A DNA stretch of 64,000 nucleotides from Paenibacillus sp. HGH0039 (GCF_000411255.1 NZ_KE150413.1:2518580-2582579); one strand, 5' to 3'. Counted from the first letter of the stretch, positions 18,494-28,013 are shown. Notes: generated by a model not told the origin, from the letters alone. Translations and numbers: made by a program.

Positions 18494-19501
18494 ATGAAAA
18501 GAAGTCTGGCAAAACCTCAATGGATCTTATGGGCTTCACCTGTGATCATCGTGTTCATCATTGTGCTGTCCATTCTGTACGGGGCCAAACAAATTCATCT
18601 GCAAACGGTCATGGACGCCCTGTTCCATTTCGATCCGGGTAATGTCGATCATCAGATCATCCGGACCTCCCGTTTGCCGAGAGTAGTGGGGGCGCTTCTA
18701 ATCGGAGCGTTCCTTGCCATATCGGGCGCGCTCATGCAGGGGATGACAAGGAATTACCTTGCATCCCCTTCCATCATGGGGGTGACCGACGGCTCGGCGT
18801 TTGTCATTACGCTTTGCATGATATTTCTGCCCAATTCGTCTTCATTGGATATGATCTTCTATTCCTTGATCGGCTCCGCGCTCGGGGTCGGCATTGTATT
18901 CGGGCTCGCCTCGCTGCTCCCGAACGGACTGACGCCTGTGCGGATGGCGATCGTCGGCACAGTCATTGGCACGTTTCTCAGCAGTGTTTCGGCGGCTCTT
19001 TCCATGTATTTTCAGAAATCGCAGAACATAAGCTTCTGGTACAACGCGAGACTTCATCAACTGGAGCCCAAGCTGATTCTGCTGTGCATTCCTTTTGCGG
19101 TTATCGGTCTTATCGCGGCCTTCCGGATCGCGAAATCGATCACGATTCTCTCGCTGGGAGAAGAAGTCGCCATTAACCTGGGACAGAGAACGCTGCTGGT
19201 CAAGATCGTCGCGATGGGCGCGGTCGTTATTCTGACGGGGATCTCGGTAGCTCTGGCCGGCAAAATCGGCTTTGTGGGACTGATTATTCCCCATATTACC
19301 CGCTTCCTGATCGGAATCGACTACAAATGGGTGATTCCGTGCGCGGGTGTGCTGGGAGGCATTTTCCTGGCCTCGGCGGACGTTCTCAGCCGCTTCCTGA
19401 ACTATCCGTACGAAATGCCGATCGGTGTCGTGACCGCTATTATCGGCGTGCCGTTTTTCCTGTATCTGGCGAGGACGAGAGGCGGGGAAAAGCATGCCTA
19501 A
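18494..19501 (+). CDS. FecCD-family iron-siderophore permease (first)
   Basis: Protein of 335 residues with about ten membrane segments. RLPRVVGALLIGAFLAISGALMQG, of which the LPR and GALMQG parts are the family hallmark, and GKIGFVGLIIPHITR (the coupling region that meets the ATPase) are present. It overlaps the next permease gene by eight bases, showing tight translational coupling. Together they form the membrane channel of system 1. Confidence 0.94.
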   Translation: MKRSLAKPQWILWASPVIIVFIIVLSILYGAKQIHLQTVMDALFHFDPGNVDHQIIRTSRLPRVVGALLIGAFLAISGALMQGMTRNYLASPSIMGVTDGSAFVITLCMIFLPNSSSLDMIFYSLIGSALGVGIVFGLASLLPNGLTPVRMAIVGTVIGTFLSSVSAALSMYFQKSQNISFWYNARLHQLEPKLILLCIPFAVIGLIAAFRIAKSITILSLGEEVAINLGQRTLLVKIVAMGAVVILTGISVALAGKIGFVGLIIPHITRFLIGIDYKWVIPCAGVLGGIFLASADVLSRFLNYPYEMPIGVVTAIIGVPFFLYLARTRGGEKHA

Positions 19502-20516
19502 ACAATCGTTCAGCCGCTATATGCTGGTCCTTCTTACCGGCATAGGACTTATCGCGATCGCCGCTTATACAAGCTTGACCAACGGCTCATTCGATATCAC
19601 GGTCGGGGACGTGGTGAATACGCTCCTCCGGATCGATCCGAGTCCCGAGAACGATCTCGTCATTCTCGAATTCCGGCTGCCGCGAATCGTGATTGCGGGA
19701 CTGGTCGGCATGGGACTTGGCATTGCGGGAACCGTTATCCAGGGAATTACCCGCAACGGGCTGGCGGACCCGGGCATTCTAGGCATCAACGCAGGTGCCG
19801 GGGCGGCAATCGTTATCTTCATGTTTTTCTTCCAGGGCAAGCTGCACGGTACGGGCTGGTGGGGGATTATGACGATGCCTCTGTTCGGGCTGGTCGGCGG
19901 GCTCGCGTCCGCCGTTCTCATTTACCTGTTTTCCTGGAAAAACGGACGGATCGATTCCCAGCGCCTGATTTTAACGGGAATCGCAATCGGAGCCGGATTC
20001 AGCGCTCTGGCTTTGTTCCTGACGCTCAAGATGGATGCCAAGGATTTCGAAATGGCCGCCGTCTGGACATCGGGCAGCATTTACAATGCCAACTGGAAAT
20101 ATGTCGTTTCCATTCTGCCTTGGCTGCTTATCCTGATCCCGCTTATACGCAGAAGCGCGTACACCCTGGATCTTTTCCAGCTCGAAGAGAGCAGCGTGAA
20201 AAGTCTGGGGGTAAATGTGGAAAGGCAGAAGGGGATTCTTCTGCTGAGCAGCATCGGGCTTGTCAGCGCTTGCGTTTCCGTGTCCGGGGGGATCGGCTTT
20301 ATCGGGCTAATGTCGCCGCATATCGCCAAACGTCTGGTCGGCGTTCATCATAACCGTGTTCTGCCGGTCAGTGCGGTTATCGGGATGCTGCTCGTGATCG
20401 GATCGGATTTTATCGCCAAAACGGTATTTATGCCGGTCGAGCTGCCTGTAGGTGTCATGATCTCGATCATAGGCGTTCCGTATTTTATTTACCTGCTGTT
20501 TAAGGCTAAAGCATAG
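19494..20516 (+). CDS. FecCD-family iron-siderophore permease (second)
   Basis: Protein of 340 residues with about ten membrane segments. LPRIVIAGLVGMGLGIAGTV, then the GITRNGLADPGILGINAGAG segment, and GGIGFIGLMSPHIAKRL are family features. The ATG lies inside the end of the previous gene. It partners the first permease as a heterodimer. The ATPase gene starts 15 bases after its stop. Confidence 0.94.
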   Translation: MPKQSFSRYMLVLLTGIGLIAIAAYTSLTNGSFDITVGDVVNTLLRIDPSPENDLVILEFRLPRIVIAGLVGMGLGIAGTVIQGITRNGLADPGILGINAGAGAAIVIFMFFFQGKLHGTGWWGIMTMPLFGLVGGLASAVLIYLFSWKNGRIDSQRLILTGIAIGAGFSALALFLTLKMDAKDFEMAAVWTSGSIYNANWKYVVSILPWLLILIPLIRRSAYTLDLFQLEESSVKSLGVNVERQKGILLLSSIGLVSACVSVSGGIGFIGLMSPHIAKRLVGVHHNRVLPVSAVIGMLLVIGSDFIAKTVFMPVELPVGVMISIIGVPYFIYLLFKAKA

Positions 20517-20531
20517 AGGGAGTGTTCGTCC

Positions 20532-21386
20532 TTGAGTATCATACGTGTGGAGAATCTGGAAACGTGTTATGAAAAGAACAGCGTATTCCGTGATCTCAAT
20601 TTTGAGGTGAAGGAAGGGGAGGTCACCACCATCATCGGGCCGAACGGCTGCGGTAAATCGACGTTGCTTAAAACGATCGGGCGCATTCTGAAGCAGAAGA
20701 ACGGGAACGTTTTTTTTCGCGGACAGAATTTGAATGCGATCCCGACCCGGAAGATTGCCCAGCATATCGCGCTCCTGCCGCAGAATCCAGTCGCCCCTCC
20801 GGAGCTTAAAGTGGAGGAACTCGTTTCGTACGGACGCTATCCGCACCGCAAAAACCTGAACAGGCTGTCTCCCCAGGATAAGGAAGTGATCGAGTGGGCG
20901 CTCACAGTCACGAATGTGGCGTCCTTCCGGGATCGTGAGATCGGAAGCCTGTCGGGCGGACAGAGGCAGAAGGTATGGCTGGCGATGGCTTTCGCCCAGG
21001 ATACGGAAGTGCTGCTGCTCGACGAGCCGACGACCTTCCTGGACATGGCTCATCAGCTGGAAGTTCTCCAGATCGTAGAGAAAATGAATATGGAGCGGAA
21101 GCAGACGATCGTAATGGTGCTTCACGACATCAACCATGCGGCACGGTTTTCCCATCGGATCGTCGCTATGAAGAGCGGGCAAATTATCGCCACCGGGCAT
21201 CCCCATGAAATCATCACCAGGGAAGTGCTGAATCAGGTGTTCCACATCGATGCCCGGATTATGCTGGACCCGGAGAACGGGGCACCCGTCTGCTACGGTT
21301 ATGAAAGCTATTTGCGCAATAAGGCGGCTTCGGCCGCAGGCAGCACGGAACCGCAAAAAGAAGCGGTAGGCGAAGGAGTGAGATAG
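20532..21386 (+). CDS. Iron-siderophore ABC transporter ATPase (FecE-like)
   Basis: Protein of 284 residues from a TTG start, with AGGGAG ahead. Walker A GPNGCGKST, Q-loop LLPQNP, signature LSGGQRQ, Walker [17 protein letters not shown], and the H-loop His in VLHDINHA are intact. It powers import through the two FecCD permeases. The linked esterase gene starts one base after its stop. Confidence 0.95.
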   Translation: MSIIRVENLETCYEKNSVFRDLNFEVKEGEVTTIIGPNGCGKSTLLKTIGRILKQKNGNVFFRGQNLNAIPTRKIAQHIALLPQNPVAPPELKVEELVSYGRYPHRKNLNRLSPQDKEVIEWALTVTNVASFRDREIGSLSGGQRQKVWLAMAFAQDTEVLLLDEPTTFLDMAHQLEVLQIVEKMNMERKQTIVMVLHDINHAARFSHRIVAMKSGQIIATGHPHEIITREVLNQVFHIDARIMLDPENGAPVCYGYESYLRNKAASAAGSTEPQKEAVGEGVR

Positions 21387-21387
21387 A

Positions 21388-22290
21388 TTGAGTACAGTCA
21401 ACCGAGAGTATGCAGAAACCGGAGGGTCGGCAGCCGGAGTCCTGGAGCGTGTGACGATGCCGCGGTCCGAGCAGCGCACCATGCGGTCGCGCGCGGAAAA
21501 CCGGGAATACCGGATTTTCATCGCCGTCCCCGAAGGGGAAGCGCCTGCATCCGGATTCCCCGTGGTGTACGTGCTGGACGCCAATTCCGTCTTCGGCACG
21601 ATGGTGGAAGCGGTCCGCGTCCAGTCCCGGGCGCCGGAGAGAACCGGCGTTATTCCCGCTATCGTGGTCGGTATCGGCTATCCGACGGACGGACCGTTTC
21701 ATCCCGCGCGGCATTACGATTTCACGCGTGAAATCCGTCTGGAGGATCTGCCCTTCAAGCTTCGAGCGGGGGAGCGGCCCGAGCATGGGGGAGCCGAAGC
21801 TTTCATGGCGTTCATCGAAGATGAGCTGAAGCCGCGGATCGAAGAGACGTACCCTATCGACCGCAGGAGGCAGACGATCTTCGGCCATTCGCTGGGCGGA
21901 CTTTTTGTGCTGCATATGCTGTACGCCATGCCGGAAGCGTTCCAATGTTACGTAGCGGGCAGCCCCTCCATCCACTGGAACAAGCGGGTGCTGCTCGAAG
22001 AGGAGCGGGCTTTCGCGTCCAAGCTGTCAGCCTCTGGCGGACAGTCGACGGAGGGAGCTGCGGATATAAAGCTGTTCCTTGCCATCGGGGAACTGGAAAA
22101 GTCGCATCATACCGGCGGCGGAGAGAATGCGTCCGAGCTTTGCGAGCGCCTTTCGGCATTAAGCGAATACGGCATGGTGACCGAGTTTAAGGAGTTTGAG
22201 GGAGAGGGGCACGTCTCCGTGCTGCCGCCGTTAATCAGCCGCGCCGTGCGGTTCGCGCTTCGTCCCGAACCCGCTGACCGGCAAGTGTAG
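21388..22290 (+). CDS. Siderophore esterase (Fes/IroE/BesA-like), second copy
   Basis: Protein of 300 residues from a TTG start with GAAGGAGTG ahead. GFPVVYVLDANSVFGTMVEA, IPAIVVGIGYPTDG, the elbow GHSLGGLF and a His in EGEGHVSVLPP fit the PF00756-type esterase family more closely than the first copy does. It likely cleaves the imported ester siderophore in the cytoplasm. Two esterases in one operon suggest different ester bonds, or an intact and a partly cleaved ligand. Confidence 0.88.
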   Translation: MSTVNREYAETGGSAAGVLERVTMPRSEQRTMRSRAENREYRIFIAVPEGEAPASGFPVVYVLDANSVFGTMVEAVRVQSRAPERTGVIPAIVVGIGYPTDGPFHPARHYDFTREIRLEDLPFKLRAGERPEHGGAEAFMAFIEDELKPRIEETYPIDRRRQTIFGHSLGGLFVLHMLYAMPEAFQCYVAGSPSIHWNKRVLLEEERAFASKLSASGGQSTEGAADIKLFLAIGELEKSHHTGGGENASELCERLSALSEYGMVTEFKEFEGEGHVSVLPPLISRAVRFALRPEPADRQV

Positions 22291-22423
22291 CGGATTTTGC
22301 GCGACCGTCCGCCGCAGCGGTCCGGTGCCGTCCGGTTCATCGATGTCCGGCACGATTCATGTCAGGCCACGTCCGGGGCAACGGCAATGGCTGCATTCGG
22401 GCTGAGACGGACCGGAATATAGT

Positions 22424-22480
22424 TAAAGGGGGCTGCCCGCCAAGTCATTTGAGATGACTCGGCGGGCAGCCCCCTTTTTG
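22424..22480. terminator. Bidirectional terminator between system 1 and greA
   Basis: A long, almost perfect stem GGGGGCTGCCCGCC / GGCGGGCAGCCCCC with inner AGTCAT/ATGACT, flanked by T on one side and A on the other. It serves both converging genes. Confidence 0.9.
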
Positions 22481-22494
22481 CCGGCAAAGGGCCA

Positions 22495-22968
22495 TTATTT
22501 CGCTCTGATTTCGAGAAGTTCGTATTTGATGACTCCGACCGGAGCATCCACGCTGATAATACTGCCGACCGATTTCCCCATCAGGGAAACCCCCAGCGGG
22601 CTTTCGTAAGAAATTTTGTTGTCGGCTACATCCGCTTCGGCCGGGCCGACGATCCGGTACTCCACTTTTTCGGAAAATTCGATATCGTTCAGCACGACAA
22701 TAGAGCCTACTTTAACGGTAGACGTATCGGTATTGTCGGAAACACGGGCTTTTTTCAGCATCCGCTCAATCGTGATAATCCGGGTTTCCATAAAGGCCTG
22801 ATCGTCTTTCGCGGAGTGGTATTCGCTGTTTTCTTTTAAATCCCCGTAGCTGATCGCGGTTTTGAGGCGGTCGGCCAGCTCTTTGCGCTTCACGGTTTTG
22901 AGCTCTTCCAGCTCCTGCTCCAGCTGAGCCAGTCCTTCAGGGGTCAAGATCACTTGTTCTTCTGCCAT
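22495..22968 (-). CDS. greA: Transcription elongation factor GreA
   Basis: Protein of 157 residues when started at the ATG (22968) that follows TAGGAGATG. The longer frame upstream is not supported. LTPEGLAQLEQELEELK and ISYGDLKENSEYHSAKDDQ form the coiled-coil domain with its acidic tip, and the C-terminal FKBP-like part ends PLGVSLMGKSVGS. It enters the RNA polymerase secondary channel and stimulates cleavage of backtracked RNA. Confidence 0.95.
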   Translation of the reverse strand: MAEEQVILTPEGLAQLEQELEELKTVKRKELADRLKTAISYGDLKENSEYHSAKDDQAFMETRIITIERMLKKARVSDNTDTSTVKVGSIVVLNDIEFSEKVEYRIVGPAEADVADNKISYESPLGVSLMGKSVGSIISVDAPVGVIKYELLEIRAK

Positions 22969-23145
22969 GTAAACATCTCCTAATGGTACCCAAACTTTTG
23001 ATAACAGGTGTTTCTTGCATTGTACACTATATGAAGCGATCATGCGAACCTCAAGCCGGAAAAAGTCATCTTCTTTTCATTTTGGTAAAAATTGCATAAA
23101 TTCTATTGAAAAAGAAGAAGGCGGCATGGTAACCTTGAATATAGT

Positions 23146-23195
23146 AAAAATTGTCAAAATGTAATTGTATTTGTTTCATTAAACAAAAATTGTCA
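23146..23195 (+). repeat. Direct repeat AAAAATTGTCA upstream of the hpaB-like gene
   Basis: AAAAATTGTCA occurs at 23146-23156 and 23185-23195, 39 bases apart, in an AT-rich promoter region ahead of the six-gene cluster. Place and spacing fit a pair of regulator sites, but chance is not excluded in such AT-rich DNA. Confidence 0.35.
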
Positions 23196-23230
23196 TTTTG
23201 TGACGAGCAGACAGGAGTGAGGCATTCCAG

Positions 23231-24685
23231 ATGGTAGTTACCGCAAAATCGGCCGCCGATCAGTATCTGGAGAGACTGAAGGACCGGAATACCGTGTATG
23301 TCAACGGAGCAAAAGTCGATGTACGTACGGAGCCCGCATTTACGGGAGCCATCGCGTGCATGGGCCGTTACTACGATTTGCAGGAGGAGAAGCCCGAGAT
23401 TCACTGTTTTCAGGACGAGGAAGGACTCGGCGCTCCGATCAGCCTGCTCGTACCCTTAACCGTAGAAGACTTGCAGAGAAAAGGAAAGTCTTACAAGGAA
23501 GTCGCGGATCTGTCTTACGGCATGCTTGGCAGAACGCCGGATTTTATCAACGCGGCCCTTGCCACGCTTCATGCCCACAGCAAGCTGCTGGGAGAGAATG
23601 CGTACACCGATTTTTCCGCAAATATGAACGCATACTATCGTCACGTCAAGACGAACAACTATTTCGTCGGCCACGGCGCGATCAATCCGCAAATCGACCG
23701 CTCTCTGCCCCTCGGTTCCCAGGTTAACGAATATGCCGGTGTTAAGGTGATCCGGTACGACAAAGAGGGAATTACCGTCACCGGCGCCAAAATGATCGTC
23801 ACGCTAGCGCCGATCGCGGACGAGCTGCTTATTTTTAACATGCCGGGGTTAAAGCCGGGGGATGAGGACTACGCTGTGGCTTTCGCACTGCCGGTCGATT
23901 ATCCCGGAGTCAAAATCATCTGCCGCAAACCGCTTGTCAAATCGGCTTACCACGCTTTCGACCACCCGCTGGCCAACTCTTTCGACGAAATCGACGCATA
24001 CCTGATCCTGGACGAAGTATGTATCCCTTGGAATAAAGTGTTTGTGTTTAAAGACGTAGCGAAATCGAACCTGTTCTACGACAAAACTTTCGCGCGGAAT
24101 CATACGGGCCATCAGGGGATCGTGCGCGGCCTGTCCAAGGCGGAGCTCCTGACGGGAATAGCCGTCAAACTTGCCGGGATGCTCAAGCTGGACGGGTTCG
24201 TGAACATTCAGGAGAAGCTGGGAGAGATGACCTCCTACGTCGAGCTTCTGAGGGCGAGCATATTGTTAAGCGAAGCCGACTCCGCCGTGAGCCACGAGGG
24301 TGTACAAACGCCGAGCATTAACGCCATACAAGCGATCCGTTACAATTTCCCCAAAATGTACGAAAAAATGGTGAAAACGATCCAATCTCTGGCGGCGGGC
24401 TCTATGCTGTCGACCCCTCATTACGAAGACTTTCTGGCCGAGGAGCTCAGCGGACTGGGCGTCTCGCTGTCTACGGGAGAGACGGACGCCGCGACCCGCT
24501 CGAAGCTCCTGAATCTGGCCTGGGACGCCTCCGGGGACGGGTTCGGTCAGCGTCAGCTGGTGTACGAGTTTTTCCATGCGGGGGACCCCATGAGAATTGC
24601 GGCTGGCCATTATCTTCATTACGACAAAAGCGGAATGCTGTCGATGGTCGACAGGGTGCTGGCTCGTGCAAACAAAGCGGATTAG
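23231..24685 (+). CDS. HpaB-family flavin-dependent monooxygenase (4-hydroxyphenylacetate 3-hydroxylase type)
   Basis: Protein of 484 residues with the acyl-CoA-dehydrogenase-like fold of HpaB/HpaH enzymes. AYYRHVKTNNYFVGHGAINPQIDRS and the YDKTFARNHTGHQGIVR segment are characteristic. These enzymes use reduced FAD supplied by a separate reductase to hydroxylate phenols; some relatives are isomerases or dehydratases. No reductase gene is nearby. It is the first gene of a tight run (Nudix, M24, PLP, OPRT, DHODH), suggesting that it acts on an intermediate of that pathway. Substrate is unknown. Confidence 0.88.
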   Translation: MVVTAKSAADQYLERLKDRNTVYVNGAKVDVRTEPAFTGAIACMGRYYDLQEEKPEIHCFQDEEGLGAPISLLVPLTVEDLQRKGKSYKEVADLSYGMLGRTPDFINAALATLHAHSKLLGENAYTDFSANMNAYYRHVKTNNYFVGHGAINPQIDRSLPLGSQVNEYAGVKVIRYDKEGITVTGAKMIVTLAPIADELLIFNMPGLKPGDEDYAVAFALPVDYPGVKIICRKPLVKSAYHAFDHPLANSFDEIDAYLILDEVCIPWNKVFVFKDVAKSNLFYDKTFARNHTGHQGIVRGLSKAELLTGIAVKLAGMLKLDGFVNIQEKLGEMTSYVELLRASILLSEADSAVSHEGVQTPSINAIQAIRYNFPKMYEKMVKTIQSLAAGSMLSTPHYEDFLAEELSGLGVSLSTGETDAATRSKLLNLAWDASGDGFGQRQLVYEFFHAGDPMRIAAGHYLHYDKSGMLSMVDRVLARANKAD

Positions 24686-25070
24686 ATGCGCTTGTCTCGT
24701 GAAGCGGGACGGGACCAGGCTGCTGCTTGTCCGGGTAAGAGACAACGAACGGTGGTACCTGCCCGGCGGAAAAATCGAGGAAGGCGAAGACCCCGAGGCC
24801 GCACTGAAAAGAGAGCTGAAGGAAGAGCTGAATCTGGACCTTCTCCCCGAAAGCATCTCGTATTTGAGAACGGTGATCGGCGCCGCCTACAAGGAGGACG
24901 CGCAGGTCGAACTCGTCTGCTATGAAGCGGACTGGAACGGGCAAATCGCCCCGTGCTCCGAGATCAGTGAAGCCGGCTGGATCGAGATGGACCGGCATGA
25001 GCTGCTGGCTCCCGCCGTAGTGGACCTGGTCCGTGCGATCAAGAACGAAACCGAATCCGATACGAGGTGA
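24666..25070 (+). CDS. Nudix hydrolase
   Basis: Protein of 134 residues. The in-frame GTG at 24666 overlaps the end of the hydroxylase by 20 bases and gives a normal Nudix N-terminus; earlier in-frame starts lie deep inside the previous gene. The Nudix box is present: GGKIEEGEDPEAALKRELKEEL (GX5EX7REUXEEXGU with the final Gly-U position varied). The family splits nucleoside diphosphates linked to another moiety. The three bases to the next gene imply co-translation. Substrate could be a nucleotide made by the linked OPRT. Confidence 0.85.
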   Translation: MQTKRIRCACLVKRDGTRLLLVRVRDNERWYLPGGKIEEGEDPEAALKRELKEELNLDLLPESISYLRTVIGAAYKEDAQVELVCYEADWNGQIAPCSEISEAGWIEMDRHELLAPAVVDLVRAIKNETESDTR

Positions 25071-25073
25071 GTT

Positions 25074-26273
25074 ATGCTGTACAATGCGCAGAGGCTTCAA
25101 GCGAAGCTGAAAGAACATAATCTGGCGGCAATCATATCGACAACGAAAGAAAATATCCGCTATTTGACCGGTTTCGAGCCGGTAGTGAAAACGCTGAATC
25201 CGTACCGGGGGCAATGCTACGCGATCGTGACGGCGGATTCGCCGGAAGAGGTGCACGTCGTGCACTCCGTGGGCGAAATCGATCAGATTCTCGACGCCCG
25301 CTCAAGCATCGGGCAGGTCGTGACGTACGGCACGTTCTACCGCGAACATCCGGACGGAGGCTCCCTGCCTGTAGAGGAAGAGCGTCTGAAATATTTGTCG
25401 GACGTGCACAAAAGTCAGGCCGGTCCCGAGGAAGCGCTGGCGGTTCTTCTCGCCCGTCTGAACCTTACCGCCGAACGGGTGGCGCTGGACGAAGACGGAA
25501 TTACGGCCGCCGCATTCGGTGCGATCCGCGACAGGCATCCGCAGGGGGAATTCGTCGAAGGCGCAGCCCTGCTCCGGCAGGTAAGGGCCGTGAAGACACA
25601 GGCGGAAGTCGACGCCCTCGCGTATTCGGCCGACTGCATCGACTATGCGATCGGTCAGGTCATCGGGGAGCTTCGCGAAGGCATTACGGAGCATGAAATC
25701 GCGGCCGTTTTTTCAACCTCCGTCGCCGCACGGGGCGGTCTTGCCGTCCTGCCCATGATTAAAGCAGGCAGGCACGCGGTAGGCGGGCAGCGCCGGCCGA
25801 GCCGGGACATCCGGCTGACGCCGGGGGACCTGCTCTGGTTCGACTGCGATATCGTCTGCGACGGTTATTGGGCGGATATCGCGAGGGTATTCGCCTATCG
25901 GACTCTTAAACCCGAGTATACAAAGTATGATGCTTTGTATAAAGGGCAGCAGGAGGCCATCCGGCAGGTGAGACCGGGGATGACGGGCAGCGACGTTTTT
26001 CAGCTTACGATGGACGCGGTTCACGAAGCGGGGTTTCCCGCATACAGAAGGCATCACGTCGGTCATGGAATCGGCCTGGAGCCGTACGAGCTGCCGATTC
26101 TGGCGCCGGGCAGCGCAGATGTGATTGAGGAGGGAATGATTCTTTCTATTGAAACGCCGTATTACGAATTTGGCCTGGGTGCGCTGCATGTCGAAGATCC
26201 GGTTCTTGTAACCCGGGATGAGAGCATACGTCTGACCAAAGCGGATGCCAGTCTAATCAAAATCGTGGGGTGA
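25074..26273 (+). CDS. M24-family metallopeptidase (Xaa-Pro dipeptidase-like)
   Basis: Protein of 399 residues: N-terminal creatinase-type domain (1-165) and C-terminal pita-bread metal domain. The two Asp ligands lie in WFDCDIVCDGYWADIARVF, the His in HHVGHGIGLEPYE, and the two Glu in SIETPYYE and HVEDPV, so all five ligands are present. The family cleaves Xaa-Pro or related amide bonds, or acts on creatine-like molecules. In this cluster it may trim an amino-acid conjugate. Confidence 0.88.
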   Translation: MLYNAQRLQAKLKEHNLAAIISTTKENIRYLTGFEPVVKTLNPYRGQCYAIVTADSPEEVHVVHSVGEIDQILDARSSIGQVVTYGTFYREHPDGGSLPVEEERLKYLSDVHKSQAGPEEALAVLLARLNLTAERVALDEDGITAAAFGAIRDRHPQGEFVEGAALLRQVRAVKTQAEVDALAYSADCIDYAIGQVIGELREGITEHEIAAVFSTSVAARGGLAVLPMIKAGRHAVGGQRRPSRDIRLTPGDLLWFDCDIVCDGYWADIARVFAYRTLKPEYTKYDALYKGQQEAIRQVRPGMTGSDVFQLTMDAVHEAGFPAYRRHHVGHGIGLEPYELPILAPGSADVIEEGMILSIETPYYEFGLGALHVEDPVLVTRDESIRLTKADASLIKIVG

Positions 26274-26274
26274 A

Positions 26275-27294
26275 ATGATGATTCATACCGATATTACGGA
26301 GTGCATTGGCAACACGCCGGTCGTCTCGCTGAATGATGAGCTTGTACCGTCAGGCAAAAAGCTGTATCTCAAGCTCGATTATTTTAATCCGAACTTCAGC
26401 ATAAAGGACAGAACGGCGCTGGGACTGGTCAAAGCGGCTATGGCGGAAGGCAAAATCCGGCCAGGCTCCATTCTGATCGAGTCCACATCCGGCAATCTCG
26501 GCAAATCCCTGGCGATGCTGGGGGCGGTGTACGGGTTTAAAGTCATTATCGTAGTCGATCCGAAAGTGAGCGCCAGCCTGCTGAAATGGTACCAGGCTTA
26601 CGGAGCTGAGGTCGACATGGTCACGACGCCCGCGCCGGAAGGCGGATTTCAGAGGGCCCGGCTCAACCGCGTCCGACAGCTGCTGGACAAGTATCCCGGC
26701 GCCTTCTGGTCCAATCAGTACGACAACCCGTCCAATCCGGCCTATCACGCGGAGACGACGGCGAGAGAAATTGCGGATCTGCCCGTCGATTCGATCGTCG
26801 GAGCCGTCAGTACGGGCGGCCATCTCTGCGGCATCGGAAAATATGTGAAAAAGCACAAACCGCATCTGCGCGTGGTTGCCTGCGACGTGGCGGGCTCCGC
26901 CGTATTCGGCCAACCGTTTGCGCCCTATTTGATCAACGGAGTCGGCCTCAGCTGGAGAAGCGCGAACACGGACACGTCCGTGCTTGATGCGGTCAGCATA
27001 TCAAGCGATCAGGAAGCCATCTCCGTCTGCAGGCTGCTGGCCCGCGATCACGGCATTCTGATGGGCGGTTCGGGCGGGCTGACCGTGTTTACCGCGCTGG
27101 CCTGGCTCAAGCACAGCGACGCCTCCTCCGCACTGGCGATCATTCCCGACGCGGGAACGAATTACCTCGACCAGATCTATGACGACGAGTGGCTGACCGC
27201 CAAAGAAATCAAGCTGCTCGGCAGAGGGGAATTGGGAGAGAGGCTGGAGCAAAAGGCGTTTACGAATTTACGCAAGCAGGAGACTTTAACCTGA
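26275..27294 (+). CDS. PLP-dependent cysteine-synthase-family enzyme (SbnA-like)
   Basis: Protein of 339 residues, fold type II PLP enzyme. The PLP lysine lies in NFSIKDRTALGLVKAAM, the phosphate-binding loop in STGGH, and the substrate loop in ESTSGNLGKSLAM. It is closer to SbnA than to CysK, which would accept O-acetyl- or O-phosphoserine and add a nitrogen nucleophile rather than sulfide. The two overlapping ATGs (26275, 26278) cannot be told apart. Its partner SbnB is not in the window, so it is not a full diaminopropionate pathway. Confidence 0.87.
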   Translation: MMIHTDITECIGNTPVVSLNDELVPSGKKLYLKLDYFNPNFSIKDRTALGLVKAAMAEGKIRPGSILIESTSGNLGKSLAMLGAVYGFKVIIVVDPKVSASLLKWYQAYGAEVDMVTTPAPEGGFQRARLNRVRQLLDKYPGAFWSNQYDNPSNPAYHAETTAREIADLPVDSIVGAVSTGGHLCGIGKYVKKHKPHLRVVACDVAGSAVFGQPFAPYLINGVGLSWRSANTDTSVLDAVSISSDQEAISVCRLLARDHGILMGGSGGLTVFTALAWLKHSDASSALAIIPDAGTNYLDQIYDDEWLTAKEIKLLGRGELGERLEQKAFTNLRKQETLT

Positions 27295-27362
27295 GTGTGT
27301 GAGGAATCTAATTGTGCGCAAGACTGCCAGGCGTGATTCTTAGAAAGAACGGAGGAGAAAGA

Positions 27363-28013
27363 ATGGACCCTACGAGAGAAGCGTTTTCCAAATTCGTCGT
27401 GGACGAAGGCATCATCCGGTTCGGCGAATTTATTTTAAAATCGAAGCGGGTCAGTCCGTATTTCTTTAATTTCGGGTCGTTCGACGATTCCAGAAAATTA
27501 ACGGCCCTGGGTTCGTTTTACGCCTCGACGATTGTGCGCGAACAAATCGAGTATGACGTGATTTTCGGACCGGCTTACAAAGGAATTCCGATCTCGCTGA
27601 CGACTGCGCTCGCTTTATTTAACGGATACGGAATCAACGCGAATTTCGCTTTCAACCGCAAAGAGGCGAAGGCGTACGGGGAAGGCGGCAATATCATCGG
27701 CTCCGGCATCGCGGGCAAAAACGTGCTGGCGGTAGACGATGTGCTGACCTCGGGCAGGACTATCAAGGATACCAAGGAATTAATCGAACGCGAGGGCGGA
27801 CGGCTTGCGGCTTTCCTAGTCGCGCTGGACCGGGAGGAGAAAGGCCAGGAGGGCCGCCTGTCCGCACTGGAGGAAGCGGCCTTGACCTACGATGTCAACA
27901 TCTATTCCGTAGCGAGCATCCGGGATATCGTGGCTTACATGCGGACAGAGGGGAGCAGGGAGGATCTGCTCGACAGGATCGGAACTTACCTGCAACTGCA
28001 CGGCACCGGCTGA
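27363..28013 (+). CDS. pyrE: Orotate phosphoribosyltransferase (PyrE-like)
   Basis: Protein of 216 residues from the ATG at 27363, with CGGAGGAG ahead. The PRPP-binding motif VLAVDDVLTSGRT is near residue 125, and KSKRVSPYFFNFGSFDD plus IFGPAYKGIPI match PyrE. It joins orotate to PRPP to give OMP. It sits outside a pyrimidine operon, next to a DHODH and a cysteine-synthase-like enzyme. Whether it is the only pyrE of the cell cannot be seen here. Confidence 0.92.
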   Translation: MDPTREAFSKFVVDEGIIRFGEFILKSKRVSPYFFNFGSFDDSRKLTALGSFYASTIVREQIEYDVIFGPAYKGIPISLTTALALFNGYGINANFAFNRKEAKAYGEGGNIIGSGIAGKNVLAVDDVLTSGRTIKDTKELIEREGGRLAAFLVALDREEKGQEGRLSALEEAALTYDVNIYSVASIRDIVAYMRTEGSREDLLDRIGTYLQLHGTG

